Source: Alicyclobacillus hesperidum
GTDB lineage: Bacteria; Bacillota; Bacilli; Alicyclobacillales; Alicyclobacillaceae
Assembly (NCBI RefSeq): GCF_900107035.1
Contig: NZ_FNOJ01000014.1
Location: forward strand, 1-64,000
Direction of reading: 5' to 3'
Length of the DNA: 64,000 nucleotides
The notes under the pieces were generated by a model. It searched no databases, was not told the origin of the DNA, and worked only from the letters and a program-made list of their open reading frames with translations. The position numbers and the translations under genes were made by a program. This document shows positions 53,333 to 64,000 of this stretch, piece by piece. Position 1 is the first letter of the stretch, and every line of letters begins with the position of its first letter.

Positions 53333-56197
53333 CTACGACCGTACGGCCGCATTGCGCAATTTATCCATACGTGCGCGATCGCGCTCGAGGATGGGACCAA
53401 GAAAGCGCCCTGTATGAGATGCTGGGACAGCACACACCGCTTCCGGAGTGCCTTCTGCCACCAACTGACCACCTCGGCTGCCACCTTCCGGCCCAAGATC
53501 AATCAAATAATCGGCCGTTTTGATGACATCCAAATTGTGTTCAATGATGAGCACTGTGTCCCCATTGTCAACGAGACGATGAAGCACGGTCAATAGCCGC
53601 TCAATGTCAGCGACATGCAGTCCTGTCGTAGGCTCGTCGAGAATGTACAACGTGCGTCCCGTGCTTCGACGGTGTAACTCTGAGGCCAATTTTACGCGCT
53701 GCGCCTCGCCTCCAGACAATGTGGTCGCTGGTTGCCCCAAACGGATATAACCGAGCCCCACGTCCATGAGCGTCTGTAATCGGCGCTGGATGCGCGGAAT
53801 ATTTTCGAAAAACGTGCACGCATCCTCCACGGTCATGTCGAGCACCTCCGCGATATTCTTGCCTTTAAATCGGACCTCGAGCGTCTCACGGTTGTACCGC
53901 TTGCCCTTGCACACCTCGCACGGAACGTAGACGTCAGGCAAAAAGTGCATCTCGATTTTAATGATGCCGTCACCCTTGCACGCCTCGCAGCGCCCACCGC
54001 GAACGTTAAATGAGAAGCGGCCCTTTTTGTATCCTCGCATCTTTGCTTCGTTCGTCGAGGCAAACAAGTCGCGGATGTCGTCAAACACCCCTGTATACGT
54101 CGCAGGATTGGATCGCGGTGTACGACCGATAGGCGATTGGTCGATATCGACGACCTTGTCCAAATGCTCCAACCCTGTAATGACATCGTGGGCACCAGGC
54201 CGCACACGCGCTCGGTTGAGGTCACGTGCCAAGGCTTTGTGCAAAATCTCATTGACCAATGTCGACTTGCCCGACCCCGAGACGCCTGTCACACATGTGA
54301 ACACACCAATAGGTATTTTGACATCGATACCCTTCAGGTTGTTTTCACGAGCCCCTTTCACCACCAACCATCGATCTCCAGGCCGCCTGCGCTCATCCGG
54401 CACCGGGATGAAACGGCAACCTGACAAAAACTGGCCGGTCACAGAATTGGGATCGCGCATAACCTCAGCGGGCGTCCCCTGACTCACCACTTCGCCGCCA
54501 TGAATGCCGGCACCCTTGCCCATGTCGATGATATAATCGGCCGCCAGCATGGTGTCCTCGTCGTGCTCGACGACAATCAAGGTGTTGCCGAGATCGCGCA
54601 TATGCTCCAACGTCCGGATGAGACGCTCATTGTCGCGCTGATGTAGGCCGATGCTGGGCTCGTCCAAAATGTAGAGAACGCCCATCAGTGACGATCCAAG
54701 CTGTGTCGCAAGACGAATGCGCTGCGCTTCACCGCCTGACAGTGTCCCCGCCGAGCGCGCCAAGGTCAGGTAATCCAATCCCACGTCGCGCAAAAAGCCG
54801 AGCCGACTCTCAATCTCCTTTAAAATTTGGCGAGCAATATGCATTTCCTTTTCGGATAGTGTCAAATCGCCGAAGAATGCTAACGCATCCCCCACAGACA
54901 TTTCGGTGACATCCGCAATATTTCTGCCCCCGATGAGGACCGCCAGGCTCTGCGGCTTCAACCGCTTGCCATGACAGGCAGGACAAGGCTTAGCGCTCAT
55001 AAACGACTCGATAAACTCACGAATGGAATCTGAAGCCGTCTCCCGATGGCGCCGCTCCAAGTTCGGAATGACACCCTCAAACGGAATCTGTGCCGTCTTG
55101 TGCTGACCAAAGTCGTTTTCATAAGCAAAGCGTATAGTTTCCCCGTTGCCATAGAGCAACTTGTGCAACGCTTCGTCTGGCAACTCTGCGACCGGCACCG
55201 TAACATCGATCCCGAATGATTGGCAGGCGGCCCGTAATAGCTCTGGGTAATAGTTTGAAAAGGAACCCGCCCATGGAACGATAGCGCCATCGTCAATACT
55301 GAGCGCTGGGTTGGGCACCACCAACTGCTCGTCCACCTCCATATTGACGCCCAGGCCCAAACACGTGTCACAAGCGCCAAACGGACTGTTGAACGAAAAC
55401 ATGCGAGGCGCGAGTTCCTCCACCGAAAAGCCACAATTCGGACACGCCGCATTTTGGCTAAACAACATTTCCTCGCCGTCGATCACGTCAACCAACACAA
55501 TGCCACCCGAAAGCCCGAGTGCAGCCTCCAATGAATCGGCTAAACGACTGGCAATATCATCGCGAACGACGAGGCGATCAACCACGACTTCTATGCTGTG
55601 CTTGCGGTTCTTTTCCAGTTGAATGTCGTCTTCAAGCTCGCGAACCTCGCCATCGACGCGCACACGGACATAGCCTGCCTTGCGCATCTGCTCAAATACC
55701 TTCTGATGCTCGCCCTTGCGCCCACGCACCACGGGAGCCAGAACCTGCAATCGTGAACGTTCAGGCAACTTCACAATGCGGTCGACCATTTGCTCCACCG
55801 TCTGCGATTGGATAGGAATATGACAATTCGGACAGTAGGGACGCCCCACCCGCGCAAACAGCAAACGCAAATAATCATAGACTTCTGTCACCGTGCCAAC
55901 TGTCGAACGCGGATTGCGGCTGGTCGTCTTCTGATCAATGGAAATGGCCGGCGATAGTCCATCGATGCCATCGACATCCGGCTTGTCCATCTGACCGAGG
56001 AACTGTCGTGCATACGCAGAGAGCGACTCGACATAACGTCGCTGTCCTTCGGCATAAATCGTATCAAACGCGAGCGACGACTTGCCCGATCCGCTCAGTC
56101 CCGTGATTACCACAAACTTGTCGCGCGGGATTTTGACGTCGATGTTTTTCAAATTGTGCGCACGTGCGCCGCGCACGTAGATGAAATCCTGAGGCAT
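53333..56197 (-). CDS. uvrA: excinuclease ABC subunit A
   Basis: A 954-residue ABC-type damage recognition ATPase: Walker [15 protein letters not shown] near residue 33, zinc fingers [13 protein letters not shown]...CDTCLG and CEACKGDG...[11 protein letters not shown] signature LSGGEAQRI in each half, second Walker [15 protein letters not shown]. All zinc cysteines and both signatures are intact. Loads UvrB at lesions. ATG after GGAGGAAGGG. Directly downstream of uvrB with 30 bp between. Confidence 0.98.
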   Translation of the reverse strand: MPQDFIYVRGARAHNLKNIDVKIPRDKFVVITGLSGSGKSSLAFDTIYAEGQRRYVESLSAYARQFLGQMDKPDVDGIDGLSPAISIDQKTTSRNPRSTVGTVTEVYDYLRLLFARVGRPYCPNCHIPIQSQTVEQMVDRIVKLPERSRLQVLAPVVRGRKGEHQKVFEQMRKAGYVRVRVDGEVRELEDDIQLEKNRKHSIEVVVDRLVVRDDIASRLADSLEAALGLSGGIVLVDVIDGEEMLFSQNAACPNCGFSVEELAPRMFSFNSPFGACDTCLGLGVNMEVDEQLVVPNPALSIDDGAIVPWAGSFSNYYPELLRAACQSFGIDVTVPVAELPDEALHKLLYGNGETIRFAYENDFGQHKTAQIPFEGVIPNLERRHRETASDSIREFIESFMSAKPCPACHGKRLKPQSLAVLIGGRNIADVTEMSVGDALAFFGDLTLSEKEMHIARQILKEIESRLGFLRDVGLDYLTLARSAGTLSGGEAQRIRLATQLGSSLMGVLYILDEPSIGLHQRDNERLIRTLEHMRDLGNTLIVVEHDEDTMLAADYIIDMGKGAGIHGGEVVSQGTPAEVMRDPNSVTGQFLSGCRFIPVPDERRRPGDRWLVVKGARENNLKGIDVKIPIGVFTCVTGVSGSGKSTLVNEILHKALARDLNRARVRPGAHDVITGLEHLDKVVDIDQSPIGRTPRSNPATYTGVFDDIRDLFASTNEAKMRGYKKGRFSFNVRGGRCEACKGDGIIKIEMHFLPDVYVPCEVCKGKRYNRETLEVRFKGKNIAEVLDMTVEDACTFFENIPRIQRRLQTLMDVGLGYIRLGQPATTLSGGEAQRVKLASELHRRSTGRTLYILDEPTTGLHVADIERLLTVLHRLVDNGDTVLIIEHNLDVIKTADYLIDLGPEGGSRGGQLVAEGTPEAVCAVPASHTGRFLGPILERDRARMDKLRNAAVRS

Positions 56198-56227
56198 CTC
56201 GTTCTTCCCTTCCTCCCACGCTTGCGA

Positions 56228-58219
56228 TCACGATGCATCCATCAATTCGGCAATCATATCGCGCAACTGGGCAGCGCGCTCAAACTCCAAGGCCTTCGCC
56301 GCCTCACGCATCTGCTGCTCCAGCTTGGCAATTAGCTCTTTGCGTTCACGCCCTTTAAGAGCTTGTGCCTGTTCGGCGACCGCTACATACTCCTCATGGG
56401 TGTCCGCTACCTTCGTCGTCTCGACGACATCACGGACTGCTTTGCGAACGGTCGTCGGCGTGATGCCGTGCTCTTCGTTGTACGCAATCTGTTTAGCTCT
56501 GCGTCGCTCCGTCTCGTCGATTGCGATCCGCATCGAATCTGTAATTTGATCCGCATACATAATGACCGTGCCATTGGCGTTGCGAGCGGCGCGTCCAATC
56601 GTCTGAATGAGCGACCGATGCGCGCGCAAAAAACCTTCTTTATCAGCGTCGAGAATGGCAACGAGCGATACCTCAGGCAAATCAAGGCCTTCGCGAAGCA
56701 GGTTGATGCCAACCAGCACGTCAAATGCGCCCTTGCGCAAATCGCGAAGAATCACCATGCGCTCAATGGTCTTGATATCGGAGTGCAGATACCTCACTTT
56801 AATGCCGATTTCCTTGAGGTAATCCGTCAAATCCTCGGCCATTTTCTTAGTCAGCGTCGTGACAAGTACGCGCTCATCGCGGCGGATGCGGTCGCGAATC
56901 TCGCCGACGAGATCGTCAATTTGCCCTTTAATTGGGCGGACGTGAATGATGGGATCCAGTAATCCCGTCGGGCGAATAATCTGTTCGACAATGCGCTGCT
57001 GGTGCTCCTCCTCATACGGCCCCGGCGTTGCACTGACGTAAATACACTGCCCGACTGCGCGCTCGAACTCCTCAAACGTCAAAGGGCGGTTGTCCGCCGC
57101 AGACGGAAGCCGAAAGCCATGTTCGATCAACGTCAGCTTACGCGTTCTGTCACCGCCATACATCCCTCGGATCTGTGGCAGGGTGACGTGCGACTCGTCG
57201 ATTAGCGTCAAAAAGCCCGGCGGGAAATAGTCGAGGAGCGTGTTCGGAGGTTCGCCTGCAGCACGGCCTTCCAGATGTCTGGAGTAATTCTCGATACCTG
57301 AGCAAAATCCCATCTCCAGCATCATCTCGATATCGTACATCGTTCGCTGTTCAAGCCGTTGTGCCTCAAGCAACTTATCTTGCGAACGCAACTCGTGCAG
57401 CCGCTCGCGTAACTCCTCACGAATGCGCTCGATGGCCGCCTCTAGTCGAGGCCGCGATGTGACAAAGTGCGAGGCCGGGAAGATGCTGAAGTGATTGCGC
57501 CTGGCCACGACTTCGCCTGTGACTACGTTGATTTCCGAAATGCGATCAATCTCGTCGCCAAACAGTTCGACCCGAATGGCATGCTCGTCGCGGGACGCCG
57601 GAAAAATCTCGACAACATCACCACGCACGCGAAATGTACCACGAATGAAATTGATGTCGTTGCGCTCGTACTGCATATCTACTAAGCGCCGTAACATCTG
57701 GTTGCGATCCATCGTCGCCCCAACGCGCAACGACAATACATGCTGGCTATATTCTTGCGGGCTACCAAGACCATAAATTGCAGACACACTGGCAACCACA
57801 AGCACGTCGTTGCGTTCGAGGATGGCAGCCGTCGCGGAGTGCCTCATTTTATCAATCTCGTCGTTGATCTTCGCGTCTTTTTCGATATAGGTATCTGTGG
57901 ATGGAATGTACGCCTCCGGCTGATAATAATCGTAGTAACTGACGAAATACTCGACTGCGTTGTTTGGAAAAAATGCTCGAAACTCTGCTGCCAATTGTGC
58001 TGCCAGCGTTTTGTTGTGAGCGATCACAAGAGTCGGCCGATTCAACTCGGCAATAATATTGGCCATGGTAAACGTCTTACCTGAGCCGGTAACGCCAAGC
58101 AGCGTCTGATGGCGCAACCCGCTGTCCACACCGTCGACCAACTGCTCAATGGCTGCTGGTTGATCACCTTGCGGACGATAGTCTGATACCAACTCAAATT
58201 TCCCCGGCAGGTTCTGCAC
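56228..58219 (-). CDS. uvrB: excinuclease ABC subunit B
   Basis: A 663-residue helicase-like repair protein. Walker [11 protein letters not shown], the beta-hairpin [12 protein letters not shown], helicase motifs [13 protein letters not shown] and [12 protein letters not shown], and a C-terminal UVR motif ([22 protein letters not shown]) that contacts UvrC. The GTG at 58219 is seven bases after AGGGGGG; the ATG at 58225 touches the site. Operon uvrB-uvrA. Confidence 0.97.
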   Translation of the reverse strand: MQNLPGKFELVSDYRPQGDQPAAIEQLVDGVDSGLRHQTLLGVTGSGKTFTMANIIAELNRPTLVIAHNKTLAAQLAAEFRAFFPNNAVEYFVSYYDYYQPEAYIPSTDTYIEKDAKINDEIDKMRHSATAAILERNDVLVVASVSAIYGLGSPQEYSQHVLSLRVGATMDRNQMLRRLVDMQYERNDINFIRGTFRVRGDVVEIFPASRDEHAIRVELFGDEIDRISEINVVTGEVVARRNHFSIFPASHFVTSRPRLEAAIERIREELRERLHELRSQDKLLEAQRLEQRTMYDIEMMLEMGFCSGIENYSRHLEGRAAGEPPNTLLDYFPPGFLTLIDESHVTLPQIRGMYGGDRTRKLTLIEHGFRLPSAADNRPLTFEEFERAVGQCIYVSATPGPYEEEHQQRIVEQIIRPTGLLDPIIHVRPIKGQIDDLVGEIRDRIRRDERVLVTTLTKKMAEDLTDYLKEIGIKVRYLHSDIKTIERMVILRDLRKGAFDVLVGINLLREGLDLPEVSLVAILDADKEGFLRAHRSLIQTIGRAARNANGTVIMYADQITDSMRIAIDETERRRAKQIAYNEEHGITPTTVRKAVRDVVETTKVADTHEEYVAVAEQAQALKGRERKELIAKLEQQMREAAKALEFERAAQLRDMIAELMDAS

Positions 58220-58284
58220 TTCCATCCCCCCCTGACCACAAACACACGTTCGCCACTGTACACAATATCACCGAAACGCCAAAA

Positions 58285-58302
58285 AGGGAACGAGCGTTCC
58301 CT
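58285..58302 (-). terminator. terminator of the mot operon
   Basis: AGGGAACG and CGTTCCCT form an eight-base stem with a two-base loop; on the minus strand it is followed by TTTTT (58285-58281). It lies 128 bases after the motB stop and ahead of uvrB. Confidence 0.75.
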
Positions 58303-58429
58303 ATCCAGCGGCACTATTCCATTCACATCAATCGAATCTCATTATAAAGAAGTGGGGAATCCTGTTCAACGAACTGCGGAGGAAAATCAGGAAGGTCTAG
58401 GGGCTTGCAAACACGCTCTGCCGCACAAC

Positions 58430-59257
58430 TTAGTTACCGGCAGGCAGTGTTTGTGCGGTTCCCGGCGAGTACGCTTTTCGTAATACGACAATGTTAACTC
58501 GACGGTTCGCCTGACGCCCTGCAGGCGTGTTATTTGGTGCGACGTTATGGTATTGTCCATATCCCATACCTGCCAAGCGGGTTGGATCGATCCCATGATT
58601 ACTCAAAAACCGTACAACACTCATCGCCCGAGCCGCCGATAACTCCCAGTTCGATGGGTAAATGGGGGTGTCAATCGGCTGCGTATCTGTATAGCCTTCC
58701 ACCACGATACTATTGGTGATTTGCTTGAAAAATGGGACAAACCCCGAAATGATGTGTTGTGCACCAGGGAGTAACACGGCTTGTCCCGTGTTAAACAACG
58801 CCACGTCACGCATCGTGATTTGCACACCGCGTGCTTGATCTTCCACCTGAACTTCACCATTCAAATGGTGTGCAGAGATATATTGCTGTATCTCTTTAAA
58901 CAATTGGTCCAACTGCTGCTGATCTTGCAACGACGACTGCGATTGATTTTGTGCTGTCTGCTTAGATGCGCCATTCGGGGCGGTCAAGTTGTCGGGAAAC
59001 TGCGTCCCGTTGTTCTGATCACCACTGTTCAGCAACGCGGTCGTCCCCATTCCATTGAGTGGAATCTGCTGTCCGGGATGTAGCGCCTGATACAACGACT
59101 GAGCCAACGTCGCAAACCGCGTTTTATCGATTGTCGACATCGCAAACATCACGATAAAGAAAACCAACAAGAGCGTGATCAAATCGGAATACGTAACCAA
59201 CCAGCGTTCGTGATTTTGGTGTTTTTTAGGCCTCTTGCGCCGCGCCACTGGTGACAC
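58430..59257 (-). CDS. motB: flagellar stator protein MotB
   Basis: A 275-residue protein. Basic N-terminus, one membrane helix VTYSDLITLLLVFFIVMFAMS with the ion-binding Asp, a plug (DKTRFATLAQSLYQAL), a Gln/Ser-rich linker (about 75-125) and an OmpA/peptidoglycan-binding domain (VEGYTDTQP, NWELSAARAMSVVRFL, GYGQYHNV, NRRVNIVVL). GTG start inside motA; overlap of 32 bases. A GTG at 59248 is an alternative start. Confidence 0.95.
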   Translation of the reverse strand: MSPVARRKRPKKHQNHERWLVTYSDLITLLLVFFIVMFAMSTIDKTRFATLAQSLYQALHPGQQIPLNGMGTTALLNSGDQNNGTQFPDNLTAPNGASKQTAQNQSQSSLQDQQQLDQLFKEIQQYISAHHLNGEVQVEDQARGVQITMRDVALFNTGQAVLLPGAQHIISGFVPFFKQITNSIVVEGYTDTQPIDTPIYPSNWELSAARAMSVVRFLSNHGIDPTRLAGMGYGQYHNVAPNNTPAGRQANRRVNIVVLRKAYSPGTAQTLPAGN

Positions 59258-60023
59258 CCGCCTTCTTGTCTGTCCGCTCAGAAGCCGCCAGGAATGACAT
59301 CAACTTCTGGCGCAACACATTTGGGTTCTCGCCAGCCTGAATCGACAAGATGCCTTCCACAGTCATCTCGCGTTCAAGAATTTCCTCCTGCGAACGCACA
59401 CGCAACTTGTTCCCTATTGGCATCCAAAACACGTTTGCACTGGCCACACCGTATAAGGTCGCGATAAACGCTGTGGCAATTTCGGGTCCTAGTTTACTCA
59501 CATCGCTCAGGCTACCAAGCACGTGTACCAGGCCCATGACCGTACCGATAATGCCCATCGTCGGTGCAAACCCTGCAGCAGACTCAAACAGATTGATACC
59601 AACTTCATGGCGCTGCTCAATATAGGAAATCTCCGTCTCGAGCATCTCTTTGACCAATTCCGGATCGATCCCGTCAACAATTAGGCGTATACCGTTGCGA
59701 ATAAACGGATCCTCAAACGAATCGACGTGGTCTTCCAAAGCAAGGATCCCTTCTCTGCGAGCCATTGTCGCCAAATCGACCAACTGTTCGATGGTTGCGT
59801 GGGGGTCACGCTTCGGGGCCATAAATGCGATTCGTAAGTAACGGATAATGGACGTAAAGGATTTCATTTTATTGGACAGCAAAGTCGCACCAATCGTGCC
59901 CCCAAACACAATCAACATCGCCGGCGGCTGAATCAGCGCACCAAGCGCTCCTTTGTCCAAAACATAGCCGCCGACCAAGCCTACGACGGCAATCACCAAA
60001 CCTAATATCGTTGCGAGATCCAT
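59226..60023 (-). CDS. motA: flagellar stator protein MotA
   Basis: A 265-residue protein with four membrane helices: two at the start (LGLVIAVVGLVGGYVLD, PPAMLIVFGGTIGATLL) and two near the end (FAPTMGIIGTVMGLVHVL, IATAFIATLYGVASANVFW), separated by a cytoplasmic loop with torque charges. ATG at 60023 is seven bases after GGAGGAGGAGG. The pair is a complete stator unit; other motility genes are not in the window. H+ or Na+ use cannot be decided from sequence alone. Confidence 0.96.
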   Translation of the reverse strand: MDLATILGLVIAVVGLVGGYVLDKGALGALIQPPAMLIVFGGTIGATLLSNKMKSFTSIIRYLRIAFMAPKRDPHATIEQLVDLATMARREGILALEDHVDSFEDPFIRNGIRLIVDGIDPELVKEMLETEISYIEQRHEVGINLFESAAGFAPTMGIIGTVMGLVHVLGSLSDVSKLGPEIATAFIATLYGVASANVFWMPIGNKLRVRSQEEILEREMTVEGILSIQAGENPNVLRQKLMSFLAASERTDKKAGVTSGAAQEA

Positions 60024-60057
60024 ACACTCGCCTCCTCCTCCGGCCAACGGCAGACAG

Positions 60058-61350
60058 TCATTCCGCCTGTGGTTGCGTCACCGTAACATGTGGCTTTTTC
60101 GCACGGCGCAAGTAGATTGTTTCAAGAAACCCAAATGGGCGGATCAAACGGAGTGCTGGCTCGTCGCTGGAGACAACCAGGAGAAGGCCGAGATCGTGCC
60201 GCTCGCCCTCGAAAATGGGACTACTCAGCAGGCGAACTTCCCCATCCGCATCTAGCACTTGAAATCGTGCATACGCCGGGTTTTGTTCCATGGCGAAGTG
60301 AATATCATACTCGGTATGTACCGGCGACTGATTGACATGCGTGACAATCTCGCCTGGTCGAATGCCAATTTTGTCGCTCAGTGAACCACGAATCGTATAT
60401 AGCACGCGCACGCCCCGATTGTTTGGCGTGTATAGCGGCTCCACAGCCGCGTCAATCCGCCGCCAAAGGAAACGAAATACTTCAGCGATGAGGATGAGTG
60501 CAACGGCAGCCCAAACCGCCAAAAGCGGAGCGTACAGGCGGGCAAGCACAAAACCAGCCGCTGCCACCATTGCGCGCACCAAGTCAAACCAGCGAACGTG
60601 CGTCAGCGCTCCTTGCGGCCGGAGGCCTGTGAATACGGCGTGGAGTCCGAACACCAGCGGCAAGATTCCGATTTCGATGGGCTGACCTAGAGGCATCCGC
60701 CAGGGATGGAAGCCGGACTGCCACATCAAGGCATGCCCCCCCAAAGGATGCATCCATACAGCCACAGGCATGGCATAACCCAGTTGCAGTTTGAGCGCAC
60801 CAATCCGCCTGCCCCGTCGCGACGTGAGCAGGGCCGGCAGTATGGCGTCGCGCACGCCCCAAAACGTCATGATGCATTCGGCACAACAACTCACAGCGAC
60901 AATCGCCAGCCATGCACCAATCGGAAAGGATTCAACCACGTGCAACCATGACCATCCGATTACACGCGATAGATGTGCCTGGCGAGCGCAAAATGAGATG
61001 ACTGCGGCGGCTGCGACTGCAAATGGCGTCGCCGCAAAGCGTGATCGGATCACGCCGAGCACAATCGACATGGCACTCACATAGGCTATCGACTGCCACG
61101 TCACGGAGACACCGCAAGCAAACAGCGCGATGGACCCGACCAAACCAACCAGACAGGCCCTTGCGTAGCGCAAAATGAGCGTCTGACCGATGCGCGTCAC
61201 ACGAATACCAAACCATTCACGCTCGCTGCGGACATTGCGAACGAGGTCCCAAATGACGAAGCCTGTCGACAAATAGTGTAACGGATTGAGCAAGAATGAC
61301 AGTATAGCGATTGATACAATCGCCCACCACCCATTCGCCGTCAGATGCAT
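60058..61350 (-). CDS. minJ: PDZ-domain polytopic membrane protein (MinJ-like)
   Basis: A 430-residue protein with about eight membrane helices and a C-terminal PDZ domain (about 320-400, VRVLYTIRGSLSDKIGIRPGEIVTHVNQSPV). Topology and position next to ftsEX match B. subtilis MinJ, which links DivIVA to MinD at division sites. ATG with AAGGG ten bases upstream. The symbol is assigned by architecture and synteny; similarity is low in this family. It follows ftsX by 45 bp and precedes motA by 34 bp. Confidence 0.82.
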   Translation of the reverse strand: MHLTANGWWAIVSIAILSFLLNPLHYLSTGFVIWDLVRNVRSEREWFGIRVTRIGQTLILRYARACLVGLVGSIALFACGVSVTWQSIAYVSAMSIVLGVIRSRFAATPFAVAAAAVISFCARQAHLSRVIGWSWLHVVESFPIGAWLAIVAVSCCAECIMTFWGVRDAILPALLTSRRGRRIGALKLQLGYAMPVAVWMHPLGGHALMWQSGFHPWRMPLGQPIEIGILPLVFGLHAVFTGLRPQGALTHVRWFDLVRAMVAAAGFVLARLYAPLLAVWAAVALILIAEVFRFLWRRIDAAVEPLYTPNNRGVRVLYTIRGSLSDKIGIRPGEIVTHVNQSPVHTEYDIHFAMEQNPAYARFQVLDADGEVRLLSSPIFEGERHDLGLLLVVSSDEPALRLIRPFGFLETIYLRRAKKPHVTVTQPQAE

Positions 61351-61395
61351 GCGGACGTATCCCTTCTCGACTGATGCGCGAACTCATTGGCTCCC

Positions 61396-62286
61396 TTAGA
61401 CTCGCAGGAAGCGGCGAACAGACATCACGCCTCCCCACAGCCCGATGAACAGGCCGATGGCCAACAAAATCACGGCGAGTTTAACACCGAGATCCCCGGC
61501 CTGCACCAACGGGAAAGCAAGCCCGCTAAACACTCCTTTGGCGCGAATATACAGCGATCGGTAGCCGTAGACAAGCACCAATACGGGAACGACCGCCCCG
61601 ACCAAACCGATAAGCATTCCTTCTACGATAAACGGCCACCGAATGAACCAGTTTGTCGCCCCGACCAGCTTCATGATTTCGATCTCGCGGCGCCGTGAAA
61701 AAATCGTAATGCGAATCGTATTCGAAATGAGGAACATCGACGTGATGAGCAAGGCCACGACGAACACGACACCGACGTCACGGACGATGGCTAACGTTCG
61801 GAAAATGGCCGCAGCCAACTGGTGTGGATCTCGCACCGTGGCAACCCCTTGAATTTCTTCAACCTGTCGAGCAATCCGGTCAATCTGATGCGGATCAGCG
61901 GGTTTGACGACTAGCTGTATCGGCAACGGATTCTGTTTGAACGCATTGAGAACGTCGCCCATCTCAGACCCCAGTTCCTTCTTCATCTGCGCCAGGCCCT
62001 CGTTCTTCGAGATCACCTGCACGGACTCCACACCAGGCAGGGCCTTGATTTGAGCGGCAATCGCACTACCTGTCTGCTGCGTCGCATTCACGTTGAGAAA
62101 AGCACTGAACTCCAATTGCGAAGTTACATCCGTCGACATTTGTGCGACGTTGAACGTGAGAATGAGCGAAAACCCTAGCACCGCAAGCGTCACGATAACC
62201 GCACTCATCGATGCGAACGACATCCAGCCATTGCGGATGACGTTTTTGATCCCTTCTCGCAGATGCCGGAATATCCTACTCATCAT
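61396..62286 (-). CDS. ftsX: cell division protein FtsX
   Basis: A 296-residue permease-like protein: N-terminal cytoplasmic segment with REGIKNVIRNGWMSFAS, first helix, an extracellular domain (about 45-170, LEFSAFLNVNATQQTG), and three C-terminal helices. With FtsE it activates peptidoglycan hydrolases (CwlO in Bacillus). The ATG overlaps ftsE. Length is normal for the family. Confidence 0.95.
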   Translation of the reverse strand: MMSRIFRHLREGIKNVIRNGWMSFASMSAVIVTLAVLGFSLILTFNVAQMSTDVTSQLEFSAFLNVNATQQTGSAIAAQIKALPGVESVQVISKNEGLAQMKKELGSEMGDVLNAFKQNPLPIQLVVKPADPHQIDRIARQVEEIQGVATVRDPHQLAAAIFRTLAIVRDVGVVFVVALLITSMFLISNTIRITIFSRRREIEIMKLVGATNWFIRWPFIVEGMLIGLVGAVVPVLVLVYGYRSLYIRAKGVFSGLAFPLVQAGDLGVKLAVILLAIGLFIGLWGGVMSVRRFLRV

Positions 62287-62962
62287 ATCCGTAATACCCT
62301 TTCTCCTCGTCTCTGACGATCACGCCGTTTTCAATGGCAATAACGCGCCTCCGCATCGAATTGACAATTTCCCGGTTGTGCGTAGCCATCACAATGGTCG
62401 TACCACGATCATTGATGTGTTGAAACAACCGCATGATACCCCACGATGTGTCCGGGTCCAAGTTGCCCGTCGGTTCATCGGCGATGATCACCGCCGGGTT
62501 ATTCGCGAGCGATCTCGCAACCGCCACGCGTTGCTGTTCACCGCCAGATAGTTGAGAAGGCAGCATGTCCATCTTGTCCTCCAAACCGACCTGGCTCAGA
62601 ACTTCTCGCACCCGCTTACGGATTTGCTTGTGCGACAAGCCAATCACCTCGAGTGCAAATGCGACGTTTTCAGCCGCAGTCAGCTTAGGGAGTAATTTGA
62701 AATCCTGAAAGACGACCCCGATACTCCGGCGGAGCAACGGAATTTTGTGATCCTTCAGGCGCTCGATGTTGAATCCATTGACGAAAATGTGTCCGCGGGT
62801 CGGACGGACTTCTCTGTACATTAATTTGATAAATGTCGACTTCCCGGCACCGCTGGGTCCGACGACGTAAACGAACTCTCCCTTTTGAATCTGCACAGAG
62901 ATGCCATTCAGGGCCTGCGTACCGTTCGGGTACTCCTTCCATACATCCTGCATTTCAATCAC
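62276..62962 (-). CDS. ftsE: cell division ATP-binding protein FtsE
   Basis: A 228-residue ABC ATPase, equal to the B. subtilis length. [18 protein letters not shown] start, Walker [11 protein letters not shown]-loop [16 protein letters not shown], signature [15 protein letters not shown], Walker [17 protein letters not shown] at 62962 chosen by homology; AGAGGAG is about 12 bases upstream. The frame runs open to 63034. Confidence 0.96.
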   Translation of the reverse strand: MIEMQDVWKEYPNGTQALNGISVQIQKGEFVYVVGPSGAGKSTFIKLMYREVRPTRGHIFVNGFNIERLKDHKIPLLRRSIGVVFQDFKLLPKLTAAENVAFALEVIGLSHKQIRKRVREVLSQVGLEDKMDMLPSQLSGGEQQRVAVARSLANNPAVIIADEPTGNLDPDTSWGIMRLFQHINDRGTTIVMATHNREIVNSMRRRVIAIENGVIVRDEEKGYYGYDE

Positions 62963-63134
62963 TGCGCAAATCGACTCCTCTGTCACACAATAAATCGGTT
63001 TAGGTTTACGTCGGCAAGTCCGCCTGTCGGGCAAAAAATCACCATCACCCTCTACACAAAGGAGACAGTTCGACGCGATCCGGCAAAATTCCTGTTGTTA
63101 AAACTTGACCAACCTGCAAACATTGTTCGGCAAA

Positions 63135-64000
63135 TTAGAGATCGCGCAGCTGCACGACGAGTTTGTCCGTCGTGAAGGCATCCACGACCTCCCAATCGAT
63201 CCACTCGGCAACCCCATGCGTCTGCCGCACACGTAGAATTCCAGGTTTCTCAAAGCGAATTGGTTCTTTGAGAATGTCGTGTTCGAAATAGCGATCACTG
63301 GGGCCAGTGTCGGTTGGGAAAACCATGCCTGGAAGGGCACAAACCGCAAGATTGTGCAAGCGTCCTACACCTGTTTCGTACATGCCTCCACACCAAAGGC
63401 CAATCTTATACTGCTGCGCAACCTGATGAGCACGTATAACTTCACCAATCCCGCCAAGACGACCAGGCTTTATGTTGACAATACGACACGCACCAATCTT
63501 GGCCGCCCGCCGCACATCTTCAGCGCTGCGTATGCTCTCATCCAGACATATAGACGTTTGCAACCGGGCCTGAAGTTCAGCGTGATCGACCATATCGTCG
63601 TAGGCAAGCGGCTGCTCAATCATCATAAGAGCCAAGCGATCCAGTTCTAACAGGCGGTCCATGTGATCGAGACGGTATGCACTGTTTGCATCAGCCATCA
63701 GTGCAACATCGGGGAATGCTTTGCGAATAGCAAGAAGCGGGTCACGGTCTGCCTCTGGCGAGATTTTTAGTTTAATCCGCCGATAACCTTCCTGTAGAGC
63801 CCGCTCTACGCGCAAGAGCAATTTTTCCATAGAAACCTGGATGCCAATGCTAATACCTACATTGATCTCCTCGTACACACCGCCTATGAGCTTTGTCATG
63901 GACGTATCGTGCTCCATCGACCACAGATCCCAAAACGCCATCTCCACGGCAGCTTGTGCCATCTTGTTACCACGAATGTCCGACCAGATCTCCGTCAAAG
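63135..64000 (-). CDS. menC: o-succinylbenzoate synthase MenC / N-succinylamino acid racemase family (3' part)
   Basis: The last 288 residues of an enolase-superfamily enzyme; the start is beyond the window. Catalytic lysine motif KLKIS, metal ligands in LMADANSAY (Asp), MMIEQPLAYDD (Glu) and ICLDESI (Asp), and second lysine in IVNIKPGRLGG. These fit menaquinone-pathway OSBS, often with racemase side activity. Single gene in view; the gap to ftsE (62963-63134) shows no gene. Confidence 0.88.
   Translation of the reverse strand, partial: LTEIWSDIRGNKMAQAAVEMAFWDLWSMEHDTSMTKLIGGVYEEINVGISIGIQVSMEKLLLRVERALQEGYRRIKLKISPEADRDPLLAIRKAFPDVALMADANSAYRLDHMDRLLELDRLALMMIEQPLAYDDMVDHAELQARLQTSICLDESIRSAEDVRRAAKIGACRIVNIKPGRLGGIGEVIRAHQVAQQYKIGLWCGGMYETGVGRLHNLAVCALPGMVFPTDTGPSDRYFEHDILKEPIRFEKPGILRVRQTHGVAEWIDWEVVDAFTTDKLVVQLRDL

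Overview
The window reads as chromosome of a spore-forming, flagellated Firmicute. It carries spore genes (prkA, yhbH, spoVR, a gerA-type receptor operon, rsfA, ytvI-like, a CotS-like kinase), motAB, and two gene orders familiar from Bacillus: nudix-rapZ-yvcK-whiA-crh, and ftsE-ftsX-minJ-like near uvrB-uvrA. Mid-range GC, many TTG and GTG starts with strong purine-rich Shine-Dalgarno sequences, and overall gene content fit the Alicyclobacillaceae or a close relative. That placement is inference; no rRNA gene is present to confirm it.

Layout. 1-280: end of an IS256-family element, cut by the window edge. 0.4-4.6 kb: thiol/quinone-stress type pair (ring-cleaving dioxygenase plus carboxylesterase), a TRIC-like channel coupled to a DCC oxidoreductase, a lipoprotein, and the NAD-biosynthesis repressor NiaR. 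4.7-9.2 kb: prkA-yhbH-spoVR operon (minus). 9.5-11.7 kb: Bcr/CflA transporter, a possible 56-residue protein, an esterase. 11.9-16.7 kb: complete pyruvate dehydrogenase operon pdhABCD (plus), closed by a strong terminator. 16.8-24 kb: trmL, a cell-wall-type amidase, an IclR/decarboxylating-dehydrogenase pair, a CotS-like kinase, ogt, queG, rnhA. 24.1-27.2 kb: a germinant receptor operon (GerA-type A and B subunits plus a 57-residue two-helix membrane protein instead of the usual lipoprotein C subunit). 27.3-34.4 kb: YpmS-like protein, nth, metallophosphatase, DUF1054 protein, and the mitomycin repair pair mrfB/mrfA. 34.5-38.4 kb: rsfA, DUF402, YtvI-like permease, DUF5325, a TrkA-N-like small protein, a GntR regulator. 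38.4-43 kb: leuS, a BI-1 family protein, mutY. 43-48.4 kb: a second DUF402 protein, an unknown two-helix protein, then the crh/whiA/yvcK/rapZ/nudix operon. 48.6-52.3 kb: a divergent pair, a TPR protein and argS. 52.3-58.2 kb: hprK, uvrA, uvrB. 58.4-63 kb: motB, motA, MinJ-like PDZ protein, ftsX, ftsE. 63.1-64 kb: 3' part of menC.

Functional links. Crh and HPr kinase are both here, giving a catabolite-control pair. Four DNA-repair units (ogt, nth, mutY, mrfAB) plus uvrAB make the window rich in repair genes. The genes around 4.7-9.2, 20.6, 24-27 and 34.5 kb point to sporulation and germination. The most unusual items are the tiny membrane protein fused into the ger operon, a YvcK with an added membrane anchor, a Crh with Phe at the position of HPr His15, and a TPR protein whose C-terminus looks like a cyclin/TFIIB-type helical repeat and which is preceded by a small leader ORF. 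No clear new defence or biosynthetic system was seen, and no tRNA, rRNA, CRISPR or prophage.
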